Below are positions 51,411 through 59,224 of a DNA stretch of 64,000 bases, piece after piece. Origin of the DNA: an uncultured Aquimarina sp. (lineage in GTDB: Bacteria > Bacteroidota > Bacteroidia > Flavobacteriales > Flavobacteriaceae); the NCBI GenBank assembly GCA_947500545.1, contig CANMSO010000007.1, forward strand, positions 124,001 to 188,000, written 5' to 3'. How positions within the stretch are numbered: position 1 is the stretch's first letter; every line of letters begins with the position of its first letter. A program made the translations under genes and the position numbers. The notes below the pieces were generated by a model. It was not told the DNA's origin. It searched no databases and saw only the letters and a list, made by a program, of their open reading frames with translations.

Positions 51411-52163
51411 ATGAGAAAAAAAATTGTAGCAGGAAACTGGAAAATGAATAAAAATTTGAAAGAAACGGGAACGTTACTATCAGATTTAAAATCAAAAGTA
51501 GGAAATGTGCAAGGAGCAGAAATTATAGTGGCGCCTACTTTTACTAATTTACATAAGGCTACCGAAGAACTAAAAGGAGTTGATATAACAGTAGCAGCAC
51601 AAAATATGCATCAGGCAGAAAATGGTGCATATACAGGAGAAATTTCTGCAGATATGCTAAAGAGTATCGATATTAACACGGTAATTTTGGGGCATAGTGA
51701 GCGTAGGGCATATTTTGGAGAAACTGATGAGTTATTAGCTCAAAAAGTTGACACGGCCCTTAAGCATAATATGACTGTAATTTTTTGTTTTGGAGAAGAG
51801 TTGCAAGACCGTAAAAGCAATAATCACTTTTCTCTTGTAGAAAACCAATTAAAAAACGGAATCTTCCATATAGATGTAAGTGCCTGGAAAAACATAATCC
51901 TTGCTTACGAGCCTGTTTGGGCAATTGGTACTGGAGAGACAGCATCACCAGAACAAGCTCAAGAAATGCATGCATTCATACGAAACGCGATTGGTAAAGC
52001 TTACAATCAAGAGATTGCAGATGAGGTTTCCATTTTATACGGAGGTAGCGTAAAACCTAATAATGCAGAAGAGATTTTTGCGAAACCTGATGTTGACGGA
52101 GGGTTGATAGGTGGTGCCGCATTAGATCCGGAAAGTTTTGCCGCAATCGCAAACGCGATCTAG
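51411..52163 (+). CDS. tpiA: Triosephosphate isomerase
   Basis: TIM interconverts dihydroxyacetone phosphate and glyceraldehyde 3-phosphate. The 250 residues have GNWKMNKN with the catalytic Lys, the catalytic His in LGHSERR, the Glu in AYEPVWAIGTG, and the phosphate loop YGGSVKPNN. It ends at a strong terminator. Confidence 0.97.
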   Translation: MRKKIVAGNWKMNKNLKETGTLLSDLKSKVGNVQGAEIIVAPTFTNLHKATEELKGVDITVAAQNMHQAENGAYTGEISADMLKSIDINTVILGHSERRAYFGETDELLAQKVDTALKHNMTVIFCFGEELQDRKSNNHFSLVENQLKNGIFHIDVSAWKNIILAYEPVWAIGTGETASPEQAQEMHAFIRNAIGKAYNQEIADEVSILYGGSVKPNNAEEIFAKPDVDGGLIGGAALDPESFAAIANAI

Positions 52164-52188
52164 TAAAATTTGAAACTAAATAATACAT

Positions 52189-52223
52189 AAAAGCATCTCA
52201 TTATTATAATGAGATGCTTTTTT
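52189..52223 (+). terminator. Rho-independent terminator after tpiA
   Basis: AAAAGCATCTCATTA (52189-52203) pairs with TAATGAGATGCTTTT (52207-52221) over 15 bp around TTA, followed by two more T. Confidence 0.95.
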
Positions 52224-52238
52224 ATTGAACATAAAGAT

Positions 52239-52246
52239 TAACTTTG
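52239..52246 (+). promoter_or_regulatory. TAnnTTTG promoter box of prmA
   Basis: TAACTTTG followed by CAGC lies 19 bases before the prmA ATG, the same TTTGCAGC context as the argS promoter. Confidence 0.68.
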
Positions 52247-52265
52247 CAGCTTAATAAAATTAAGT

Positions 52266-53105
52266 ATGTCGAACCCCATATACCTTGGATATTATTTTAA
52301 AGTTTCACCGCTTAAACCTACTACCGAAATTCTAATTGCCGAATTAGGGTATGCCGGATTTGAGAGCTTTGTAGAAACGGAAGATGGAGTTAATGCTTTT
52401 ATCCAAAAAGAAGATTGGCGAGATGAAATACTGGATGATATCCATGTGCTACATTCTAAAGAGTTTGAAATCCAATATGAATCTGAAGAGATAGAACAAG
52501 TTAATTGGAATATAGAATGGGAAAAGAATTTCACTCCAATTACAGTAGACGATATTTGTAGTGTAAGAGCCCCCTTTCATGATAAACCCAATACAAAATA
52601 TGATATCATAATAGAACCAAAAATGTCTTTTGGTACCGGGCATCATGAAACGACTCATATGATGATTCAGCATCTCTTGAAAACCAACCTAAAGGGTAAA
52701 AATGTTCTAGATATGGGTTGTGGTACTGGTGTTTTGGCTATTTTGGCAGAAATGAAAGGTGCTAGTGCAATAGATGCTATAGATATTGATAACTGGTGTT
52801 ATCTAAATACTATAGAGAATGTAGAACGTAATAATTGTAATAATATCAAAGCTTATGAGGGAGATGTATCTCTTTTGTCTGGGAAAAAATATGATGTTAT
52901 TATTGCTAATATTAATCGCAATATCCTACTAAGTGATATTCGATCTTATGCTAAATCCTTACATTCTGAGGGAATGTTGTTTTTAAGCGGGTTTTATGAA
53001 GAGGACTTGGATATAATAACTGCTGAATGTTATAAAAATGATCTGCATTTCATGAATAGTATTGATAGAAATAATTGGATAGCAGCGTCTTATGAGTTAA
53101 AATAA
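52266..53105 (+). CDS. prmA: Ribosomal protein L11 methyltransferase
   Basis: PrmA methylates L11 with S-adenosylmethionine. The 279 residues have an N-terminal L11-recognition part, then IIEPKMSFGTGHHETTH and a class I methyltransferase core with VLDMGCGTGVLAILA, DAIDIDNWC and IANINRNILL. The position between tpiA and clpS is common in Flavobacteria. Confidence 0.95.
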   Translation: MSNPIYLGYYFKVSPLKPTTEILIAELGYAGFESFVETEDGVNAFIQKEDWRDEILDDIHVLHSKEFEIQYESEEIEQVNWNIEWEKNFTPITVDDICSVRAPFHDKPNTKYDIIIEPKMSFGTGHHETTHMMIQHLLKTNLKGKNVLDMGCGTGVLAILAEMKGASAIDAIDIDNWCYLNTIENVERNNCNNIKAYEGDVSLLSGKKYDVIIANINRNILLSDIRSYAKSLHSEGMLFLSGFYEEDLDIITAECYKNDLHFMNSIDRNNWIAASYELK

Positions 53106-53138
53106 TATGTTCGTTAGTAATTAAATGCGTTAAGTTGT

Positions 53139-53146
53139 TATATTTG
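53139..53146 (+). promoter_or_regulatory. TAnnTTTG promoter box of clpS
   Basis: TATATTTG lies 17 bases before the clpS ATG. Confidence 0.65.
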
Positions 53147-53163
53147 TACAAAAGAATTTTATC

Positions 53164-53439
53164 ATGAGTACCAAGGAAGAAGTTTTAGAAGAAGTTCTTG
53201 AGAAAACGACCATACAAGACAATAGTGAGATTGTCTTGTATAATGATGATGTTAATACCTTTGATCACGTAATAGAAACTCTGATTTATACTTGTGAACA
53301 TAGTCCTGTACAAGCAGAACAATGCGCTTTATTGGTACATTATAAAGGAAAGTGTACAGTTAAAACAGGTTCTTATGAAGAACTCGTTCCCAGATGTTCA
53401 AAATTACTACAAGCTGGACTTAGTGCAGAAATAGTTTAA
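53164..53439 (+). CDS. clpS: ATP-dependent Clp protease adaptor ClpS
   Basis: ClpS delivers N-degron substrates to ClpAP. The 91 residues show IVLYNDDVNTFDHVIETL (N-degron pocket), the helix EHSPVQAEQCALLVHYKGKC and a C-terminal strand LLQAGLSAEIV. Length is typical. clpA is not adjacent. A terminator follows. Confidence 0.94.
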   Translation: MSTKEEVLEEVLEKTTIQDNSEIVLYNDDVNTFDHVIETLIYTCEHSPVQAEQCALLVHYKGKCTVKTGSYEELVPRCSKLLQAGLSAEIV

Positions 53440-53477
53440 TTCTAAAAAATTAAGATTTTACTTTTAATAATAATATC

Positions 53478-53503
53478 AAAAGCTCATTTACGAGCTTTTT
53501 TTT
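53478..53503 (+). terminator. Rho-independent terminator after clpS
   Basis: AAAAGCTC (53478-53485) pairs with GAGCTTTT (53492-53499) around a 6-base loop, followed by T to 53503. Confidence 0.9.
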
Positions 53504-53993
53504 ATGTTTAATCACCTGAGTTTTATCAAATTCTGTTTCGTAATTTTTGTTCCATGCGAGTATAGAAATTCATTAATGGTTAAATATTTAACTTTTTAAG
53601 ATTTTGTTAACATATAAGAATTAAACTTTATAACTTGTAAGAAAAAACTTTCTTTTTGTGTCTCTTTTAACTGACTTTAGCACTATTTATTACTAGTAGT
53701 TTGCCCTTATTTTTTAATAGCTCAATAGTTAAATTACTCTGATTCAGAATAGTGTATTTAATCGATTTTATGGTTAATTAAAAAATAGATTTTTGGCACT
53801 TTCTTTAGAATAATCTTACGGTTTCACCGTATTTGCAATAAATAGTTTAAAAAATTAACTGATATTTAGAAATAAATATCATATCTTCAAACCGCAAATT
53901 TGGTAAAAGATCAAAGCTTTTTACATAAATTTTGTTAAAAAATAGAGTGTTAGAACTCTATTTTAATAACTACACAAACTCAACTTATTAAAA
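53504..53993. other. Long AT-rich regulatory gap before the metalloprotease gene
   Basis: The 490 bases contain no supported ORF. They include TTGGCAC at 53794-53799 (GG at 53795-53796), a half-match to a sigma-54 -24 box without the -12 GC, an inverted repeat TACGGT/ACCGTA at 53817-53831, and a hairpin 53939-53964 next to the start codon. The length suggests an elaborate promoter or a long leader for the protease gene. Confidence 0.45.
53939..53964 (+). promoter_or_regulatory. Leader hairpin of the metalloprotease gene
   Basis: AAAATAGAGT (53939-53948) pairs with ACTCTATTTT (53955-53964) over 10 bp around GTTAGA. It ends 29 bases before the ATG. The T-rich 3' arm could support attenuation, or the structure may stabilise the message. 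Confidence 0.5.
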
Positions 53994-54830
53994 ATGAAAA
54001 AAATCAAATTTTTAGCGCTTTGCGCTATCGTGGCAGGAGTAGTAACTTCTTGTCAAAAAGATGAAATTGCTAATGAAGTACAACCAGAAGCAGTTAAGCT
54101 TTTAACTAAAGATCAATTAAAAGCTCTAGCTAATGCAGGGGTAAATACTGTTGATGCTCACTTAACAACAGTTACTCACTTAGATGGTGTTAAGAGAAGT
54201 GGAATCCAAGCGGGAGATCTTTTTATTCAATTAGATCAACTTAATGAGATTGCAATGAAACTTAATGATGACGGGTCTAAGCAATACAGAACTTCTAACT
54301 TGGTTACTGGTTCTAACAGGACAATTGATATTTTAGGATATACTGGTTCTGGTAATGCATTAACTAGTACTATGCAAACTGGTTTACAATGGGCTGTAAA
54401 TAACTATAATAGGTTAAACAGTTCTCTTAATTTCAGACTTACTTTTGGAACTAATTTCCAAGCTGCTGATATGGTTGTATATAATAACAACCAAGGTGGT
54501 GGTGGTGGTTCTGCCGGATTCCCTAGCGGTGGTAGACCAAACAAATTTATCCAAATTAATGCAGGTACTAGCTCTTTTGGTAATAACGTAAATGAGCATG
54601 TAATCGGTCATGAAATAGGTCACTCTATTGGATTCCGTCATCAAGACTGGAGAACTCGTCAGAGTTGTGGTCAAAATACTAACGAAGGTACTGCTGGAGT
54701 TGGAGCTATCTTAATTAATGGTACTCCTAGTTCTGATAGAGCAGATTCTATTATGTTAGCTTGTTTTAGTAGTAGTGAAGATGGTGAATTTACATCGTCT
54801 GATATTACAGCTATAGAGACTATATATTAA
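53994..54830 (+). CDS. Surface-exposed HEIGH-type zinc metalloprotease lipoprotein (M57-like)
   Basis: The 278-residue protein has a lipoprotein signal with Cys20 (VTSC) followed by QKDE, almost identical to the QKDDE surface export signal known from Capnocytophaga. The catalytic domain has HEIGHSIGFRH at 206-216, the HExxHxxxxxH metzincin zinc site, a Gly-rich loop near 168-180 and a Met-turn candidate SIMLAC at 252-257. This matches the M57/dual-action HEIGH metallopeptidases. It is monocistronic with a terminator. A secreted or surface protein-degrading role is inferred. Confidence 0.9.
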   Translation: MKKIKFLALCAIVAGVVTSCQKDEIANEVQPEAVKLLTKDQLKALANAGVNTVDAHLTTVTHLDGVKRSGIQAGDLFIQLDQLNEIAMKLNDDGSKQYRTSNLVTGSNRTIDILGYTGSGNALTSTMQTGLQWAVNNYNRLNSSLNFRLTFGTNFQAADMVVYNNNQGGGGGSAGFPSGGRPNKFIQINAGTSSFGNNVNEHVIGHEIGHSIGFRHQDWRTRQSCGQNTNEGTAGVGAILINGTPSSDRADSIMLACFSSSEDGEFTSSDITAIETIY

Positions 54831-54859
54831 TAATACAGAAAAGCTTTGAAAATTTGCAG

Positions 54860-54889
54860 AACCATCCCTATTTAAGGGATGGTTTTTTT
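54860..54889 (+). terminator. Rho-independent terminator after the metalloprotease gene
   Basis: AACCATCCCT (54860-54869) pairs with AGGGATGGTT (54875-54884) over 10 bp around ATTTA, followed by five more T. Confidence 0.93.
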
Positions 54890-54909
54890 ATGCTATTTAT
54901 TAAATGTGC

Positions 54910-55275
54910 TTACTGTAATAAAAGAATTTCTTTGGCTTCAAGTGCTGCCTCAAGATTAGCATTTACTGATACTACACTATTAAAGAATTTTTTTCCATCG
55001 GTCTTCTTTATAGAAATTTTAGTTTGTCCTTCCTTGTTTTTGCTTACTTGAGTAACGGTTACACTATTACCAACGATTTTTTTGAAGTTAGCAATCCCTC
55101 CTTTCTTAATGATAAAATTTGTTTTTGGAAACAAAACATGTTGATAATGCTGTCCAGAAGGTTTTCCTATAATTAATTTATCTCCTACCTGAATGGCTGC
55201 TTGTGTAGAAGTCTGGTTTTCTTGTCCATAAAGTATCGAAAATGAGAATAATACAAATATTAGAATGTTTTTCAT
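54910..55275 (-). CDS. Small secreted protein of unknown function
   Basis: The 121-residue protein has a Sec signal peptide (MKNILIFVLFSFSILYGQ, cleavage near residue 18) and a mature part with VGDKLIIGKPSGQHYQHVLF, several beta-strand-like stretches and a basic middle region, ending LEAALEAKEILLLQ. I recognise no named family. It is convergent with the metalloprotease gene and divergent from the TetR operon. Confidence 0.7.
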   Translation of the reverse strand: MKNILIFVLFSFSILYGQENQTSTQAAIQVGDKLIIGKPSGQHYQHVLFPKTNFIIKKGGIANFKKIVGNSVTVTQVSKNKEGQTKISIKKTDGKKFFNSVVSVNANLEAALEAKEILLLQ

Positions 55276-55400
55276 GGCTATTATGATTTATTGTTAATTA
55301 TCTGGGTTGTTTTATGTAAAAATAATAATTGGAAGCGTAGAAGCAAAAAGGGTATTGGTTAAATAAAAGTTAATCTATTATATTTTAATAGTATTACTTT

Positions 55401-55408
55401 TATTTTTG
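55401..55408 (+). promoter_or_regulatory. TAnnTTTG promoter box of the type I secretion-like operon
   Basis: TATTTTTG followed by CGG lies 109 bases before the TetR gene. No -33 TTG was found at the right distance. Confidence 0.6.
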
Positions 55409-55483
55409 CGGTATACATTGTTAATTTATGATAATCTATAACCAAAGACTTTGATGTTTTATTAAGTATTGGTACGTAAATCA

Positions 55484-55495
55484 AATTGAACAATT
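55484..55495 (+). promoter_or_regulatory. Palindrome AATTGAACAATT, possible TetR operator
   Basis: AATTG, two bases and CAATT form a perfect 12-bp palindrome 22 bases before the TetR-type gene and downstream of its promoter box. A self-binding site is a natural guess; AT-rich palindromes are also frequent by chance in this genome. Confidence 0.35.
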
Positions 55496-55517
55496 AAGGA
55501 ATAATAAAAGCAAGCAG

Positions 55518-56192
55518 ATGAAATATTTACTTCAAGATTTAAAAGTTAGGATTAATGATAAGATTTATATCAAGGACCCTGAGTCATCAGCACTTGGTAA
55601 AAGGATTATTGAGAATAGCATTTTTATGATTCATGACTTAGGCTTTGAAAGTTTTACATTTAAGAAATTGGGAGAAAAAATAGGCTCTAATGAGAGCTCT
55701 ATTTACCGTTATTTTGAAAATAAGCATAAGCTACTTTTATACTTGACTTCTTGGTATTGGGGATGGTTAGAGTATCAGTTGGTTTTTGATACAAATAGTA
55801 TCTCTAATTCAGAGGAAAAATTAAAAAAAGCTATTGAAATTATAACTAGATCTGTTAAAGAAGATTCTTCATTCTCTCATATTAATGAGGTGCTTTTAAA
55901 TAAAATTGTAGTTAATGAATATTCGAAATCCTATTTAACCAAAGAGGTAGATAATGAAAATAAAGACGGTTATTTTTCAATTTACAAACGTTTGGTTACA
56001 AGAATTAAAGATATGATTATAGAGGTCAATAATGAATACCCATATCCTTCTAGTTTATCTAGTACGGTTATTGAAGGAGCATTACATCAGCATTTTCTTA
56101 AGGAGCATTTTATCTCACTTACAGATTGTAATAACAAGGTTACTCCGGCAAAGTATTTCATAGATCTAGTATTCAATTCTTTAAGAAAATAA
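55518..56192 (+). CDS. TetR/AcrR family transcriptional regulator
   Basis: The 224-residue protein has an N-terminal helix-turn-helix: FESFTFKKLGEKIGSNESS and IYRYFENKHKLLLYL around residues 40-75, the TetR signature, followed by an all-helical ligand-binding part. It is 4 bases upstream of the ABC protein gene and starts the operon TetR-ABC-HlyD-TolC, so it probably controls that operon. Its inducer is unknown. Confidence 0.88.
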   Translation: MKYLLQDLKVRINDKIYIKDPESSALGKRIIENSIFMIHDLGFESFTFKKLGEKIGSNESSIYRYFENKHKLLLYLTSWYWGWLEYQLVFDTNSISNSEEKLKKAIEIITRSVKEDSSFSHINEVLLNKIVVNEYSKSYLTKEVDNENKDGYFSIYKRLVTRIKDMIIEVNNEYPYPSSLSSTVIEGALHQHFLKEHFISLTDCNNKVTPAKYFIDLVFNSLRK

Positions 56193-56196
56193 GTAT

Positions 56197-57864
56197 ATGG
56201 ATAAAGGTATTTTGACAGCTTGGCAAAGGTTATTGGGACTTTTGAAGCTGGATAAAAAAGATGTTCTGCAAACATTTTATTATGCAATTTTTGCAGGATT
56301 AGTTAGTCTTTCACTCCCTCTTGGAATTCAAGCAATAATAAATCTTGTACAAGGAGCTCAGATTAGTACTTCATGGATTATATTAGTAATTCTGGTTACC
56401 ATCGGGGTATTATTTGTGGGATTACTTCAGCTGATGCAAATGCGTATTATTGAAAATGTGCAACAAAAAATATTTACTCGAGCATCTTTTGAGTTTGCCT
56501 ATCGTTTTCCTAAGATAAAAATGAGCGAATTACGTAATTATTATCCTCCAGAATTGGCAAACCGATTTTTTGATACGCTAACAGCACAAAAAGGCTTGGC
56601 GAAAATCCTTATTGATTTTCCGGCAGCTCTAGTACAGATAGTATTTGGGTTAATGTTACTATCATTTTATCATCCTTTCTTTATCATATATGGCTTACTA
56701 CTAATTTTGTTAATCTATATCGTTTTTAAGTACACTGCAAGACGTGGATTAGAGACAAGCTTAAAAGAATCTAAGAGTAAATATAAAGTAGCTCACTGGA
56801 TACAAGAAGTTGCAAGAACAATTGTAAGTTTTAAGCTTTCTGGAAAAACTAGTCATGCACTCCGAAAAAATGATACTCTTGTTACAGAATATCTAGAGGC
56901 TAGAGAAAGCCATTTTAAGGTGCTGATTATACAATTTATTCAAATGATAGGGTTTAAGGTACTTGTTACTGCCGGTCTTCTTTTAATAGGTGGTATTTTG
57001 GTACTTAATCAAGAAATGAATATTGGTCAATTCGTAGCTGCAGAAATCATTATTGTACTGGTTATTGGGTCGGTAGAAAAATTAATTACAGGTCTAGAAT
57101 CTTTTTATGACATACTAACATCATTAGAAAAACTTGGTCAGGTAGTGGATAAAGAGTTAGAACCTCAAGAAGGTGAGAAACCATTTAGAGAAGATGAAGG
57201 CTTTACCTTAGAATTAGATCATGTCTCTTATACAGTGCCTGGAGGGAAAAAGAAAATTATTGATGATTTATCTCTTACAATAACAGAAAATTGTACCATT
57301 CTTATACATGGCCCTAATGGGTCTGGTAAATCTACTTTATTACGATTAATCGCCGGCTTAATAGAGCCAAACGGAGGTAGTGTCTATATTAATAATGTTG
57401 ATCTTAAAGGAATTAACCTGAATTACTTTCGATCACATTTAGGACAATCATTAACTGAAGAATCTCCTTTTGAAGGTACAATTTTAGAAAATATAACATT
57501 TGGAGATACAACTATTCCTTTTGATGATGTATACTGGGCTCTTGATAAGGCAGGACTAACCCAGTTTGTAAAAGAACAACCAAAGGGATTAAATACTATT
57601 CTCTACCCAGAGGGAAAACAAATGTCATATACAGTGTCCAAGAAGATAGTTCTTGCCCGAGGTATTGTAAGAAAACCCCAACTTTTAATTTTAAAAGATC
57701 CATTAGATCAATTTGATGAAAATGAGGTTACCAGAATTATGGATTTTCTGACTGAGCCATCAAACCCATGGGCTTTGGTAGTTGTAAGTCAAAATCAAAA
57801 ATGGACGAAAAGATGTGGTAGAGTTATAACTATCGAAAATGGTAAAATAATAAGCGAAAAATAG
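56197..57864 (+). CDS. Degenerate type I secretion ABC protein
   Basis: The 555-residue protein has six membrane helices (about 25-300) and a nucleotide-binding domain (about 335-555), as in HlyB-like exporters without the C39 peptidase part. Walker A GPNGSGKST at 372-380 is intact. All other motifs are lost: the Q-loop position has Thr420, the signature LSGGQ reads MSYTV (476-480), Walker B ends Lys500-Asp501 instead of Asp-Glu, and the switch His is Gln532. It may bind ATP but could hardly hydrolyse it in a homodimer. It lies 4 bases after TetR and 6 before hlyD-like gene. Frame is open throughout, so it is no simple pseudogene. Confidence 0.9.
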   Translation: MDKGILTAWQRLLGLLKLDKKDVLQTFYYAIFAGLVSLSLPLGIQAIINLVQGAQISTSWIILVILVTIGVLFVGLLQLMQMRIIENVQQKIFTRASFEFAYRFPKIKMSELRNYYPPELANRFFDTLTAQKGLAKILIDFPAALVQIVFGLMLLSFYHPFFIIYGLLLILLIYIVFKYTARRGLETSLKESKSKYKVAHWIQEVARTIVSFKLSGKTSHALRKNDTLVTEYLEARESHFKVLIIQFIQMIGFKVLVTAGLLLIGGILVLNQEMNIGQFVAAEIIIVLVIGSVEKLITGLESFYDILTSLEKLGQVVDKELEPQEGEKPFREDEGFTLELDHVSYTVPGGKKKIIDDLSLTITENCTILIHGPNGSGKSTLLRLIAGLIEPNGGSVYINNVDLKGINLNYFRSHLGQSLTEESPFEGTILENITFGDTTIPFDDVYWALDKAGLTQFVKEQPKGLNTILYPEGKQMSYTVSKKIVLARGIVRKPQLLILKDPLDQFDENEVTRIMDFLTEPSNPWALVVVSQNQKWTKRCGRVITIENGKIISEK

Positions 57865-57870
57865 AAAGAT

Positions 57871-59223
57871 ATGTTGAATATATCGCATAATACTTTAAAT
57901 AAGAAAGTAGATCTTTCAGAATATAATGCAATCCAAAAAGTTGTTCATAGGAAGCATTATAAGTATTTCAATCGTTTTTTGAAGGTCTTTACAGTAACAG
58001 TATTTATTATTCTGTTTCTTCCATGGACACAGAACGTTTCTGGAAATGGTTTCTTAACTACTTTAAAACCAGATCAACGTCCACAAACTATTCAATCTCC
58101 TATCCCCGGTAGAATTGAACAATGGTACGTAAAGGAAGGTGATTTTGTAAAAAAAGGAGATACCATCCTATTTATTTCTGAAATAAAGAATGAATATTTT
58201 GATCCTAATTTGGTTGCCCGTACTGGTATGCAAATCAAAGCAAAATCAATGGCAGTAACTTCATATGAGGGAAAAGTAAAGGCATTGGAAAATCAAGCAG
58301 AAGCATTAGTAAATGAACGCTTTTTAAAGTTAAAACAAGCAAGTAATAAACTACTTCAATCAAGATTGAAGGTGCAAAGTGATAGCATAGCTTTTGAAGC
58401 TGCCAAGACAAATATAAGTATTGCAGAACGTCAATTTGATAGAACAACTCAGCTAGAAAAAGAAGGGCTTAAGGCAGTTACAGATGTAGAAGAAAAACGG
58501 TTAAAGTTACAAGAAACACAGGCAAAACTAATCGAGCAGGAAAATAAGTTGTTGGCCAGTAAAAATCAGGTAATCAATGCTCAGATAGAACTTAATCGGA
58601 TTAAAGCAGAATACACAGATAAAATATCAAAATCACAAAGTGATAAATTTACTGCTCAATCTAACCAATTTGATGCAGAAGCGCAGGTAACTAAACTCGA
58701 AAATGAATTTACGAATTACGAAATGCGTAATGATCTTTACTACATCAGAGCGCCACAAAACGGATTCATTAATAAGGCTTTGTATTCTGGAGTTGGTGAG
58801 ACATTTAAGGAAGGTGATCAATTAGTCAATATTATGCCGTCAGACTACGAACTTGCTGTAGAAACTTATGTTAAGCCTATTGATCTTCCTTTGATTCATT
58901 TAGGGGAGGTGGTACGAATTCAATTTGATGGTTGGCCGGCTATAGTTTTTAGTGGATGGCCAAATATATCTTATGGAACCTATGGAGGAAAAGTTGTAGC
59001 TATAGAAACATTTATTAGTGATAATGGAAAGTACAGGGTATTAATTGCTCCTGATCAAGATGATCATGAATGGCCAAAGATACAGGTGGGGTCTGGTGCC
59101 AGAACATTGGCATTACTCGAAGATGTACCTATTTGGTTTGAATTGTGGAGGCAGTTAAACGGTTTCCCACCTAATTATTATCAACCAGTAAATGATAAAG
59201 TATCCAAATCTGAAAAAAAATAA
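57871..59223 (+). CDS. HlyD-type membrane fusion protein
   Basis: The 450-residue adaptor has a cytoplasmic N-terminus, one membrane helix about 37-51 (VFTVTVFIILFLPW), a lipoyl-like half near 70-100 (IQSPIPGRIEQWYVKEGDFV), a long coiled-coil hairpin about 120-290 and the second lipoyl half with YIRAPQNGFINKALYSG, then a beta-barrel and C-terminal domain. It would join the ABC protein to the TolC channel. Its stop codon is one base before the tolC-like ATG. Confidence 0.93.
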   Translation: MLNISHNTLNKKVDLSEYNAIQKVVHRKHYKYFNRFLKVFTVTVFIILFLPWTQNVSGNGFLTTLKPDQRPQTIQSPIPGRIEQWYVKEGDFVKKGDTILFISEIKNEYFDPNLVARTGMQIKAKSMAVTSYEGKVKALENQAEALVNERFLKLKQASNKLLQSRLKVQSDSIAFEAAKTNISIAERQFDRTTQLEKEGLKAVTDVEEKRLKLQETQAKLIEQENKLLASKNQVINAQIELNRIKAEYTDKISKSQSDKFTAQSNQFDAEAQVTKLENEFTNYEMRNDLYYIRAPQNGFINKALYSGVGETFKEGDQLVNIMPSDYELAVETYVKPIDLPLIHLGEVVRIQFDGWPAIVFSGWPNISYGTYGGKVVAIETFISDNGKYRVLIAPDQDDHEWPKIQVGSGARTLALLEDVPIWFELWRQLNGFPPNYYQPVNDKVSKSEKK

Positions 59224-59224
59224 G

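Noticed and set aside
53511..53606. Short ORF of 31 codons after the clpS terminator
   Set aside because: No promoter, no conserved character, composition like the surrounding AT-rich gap.
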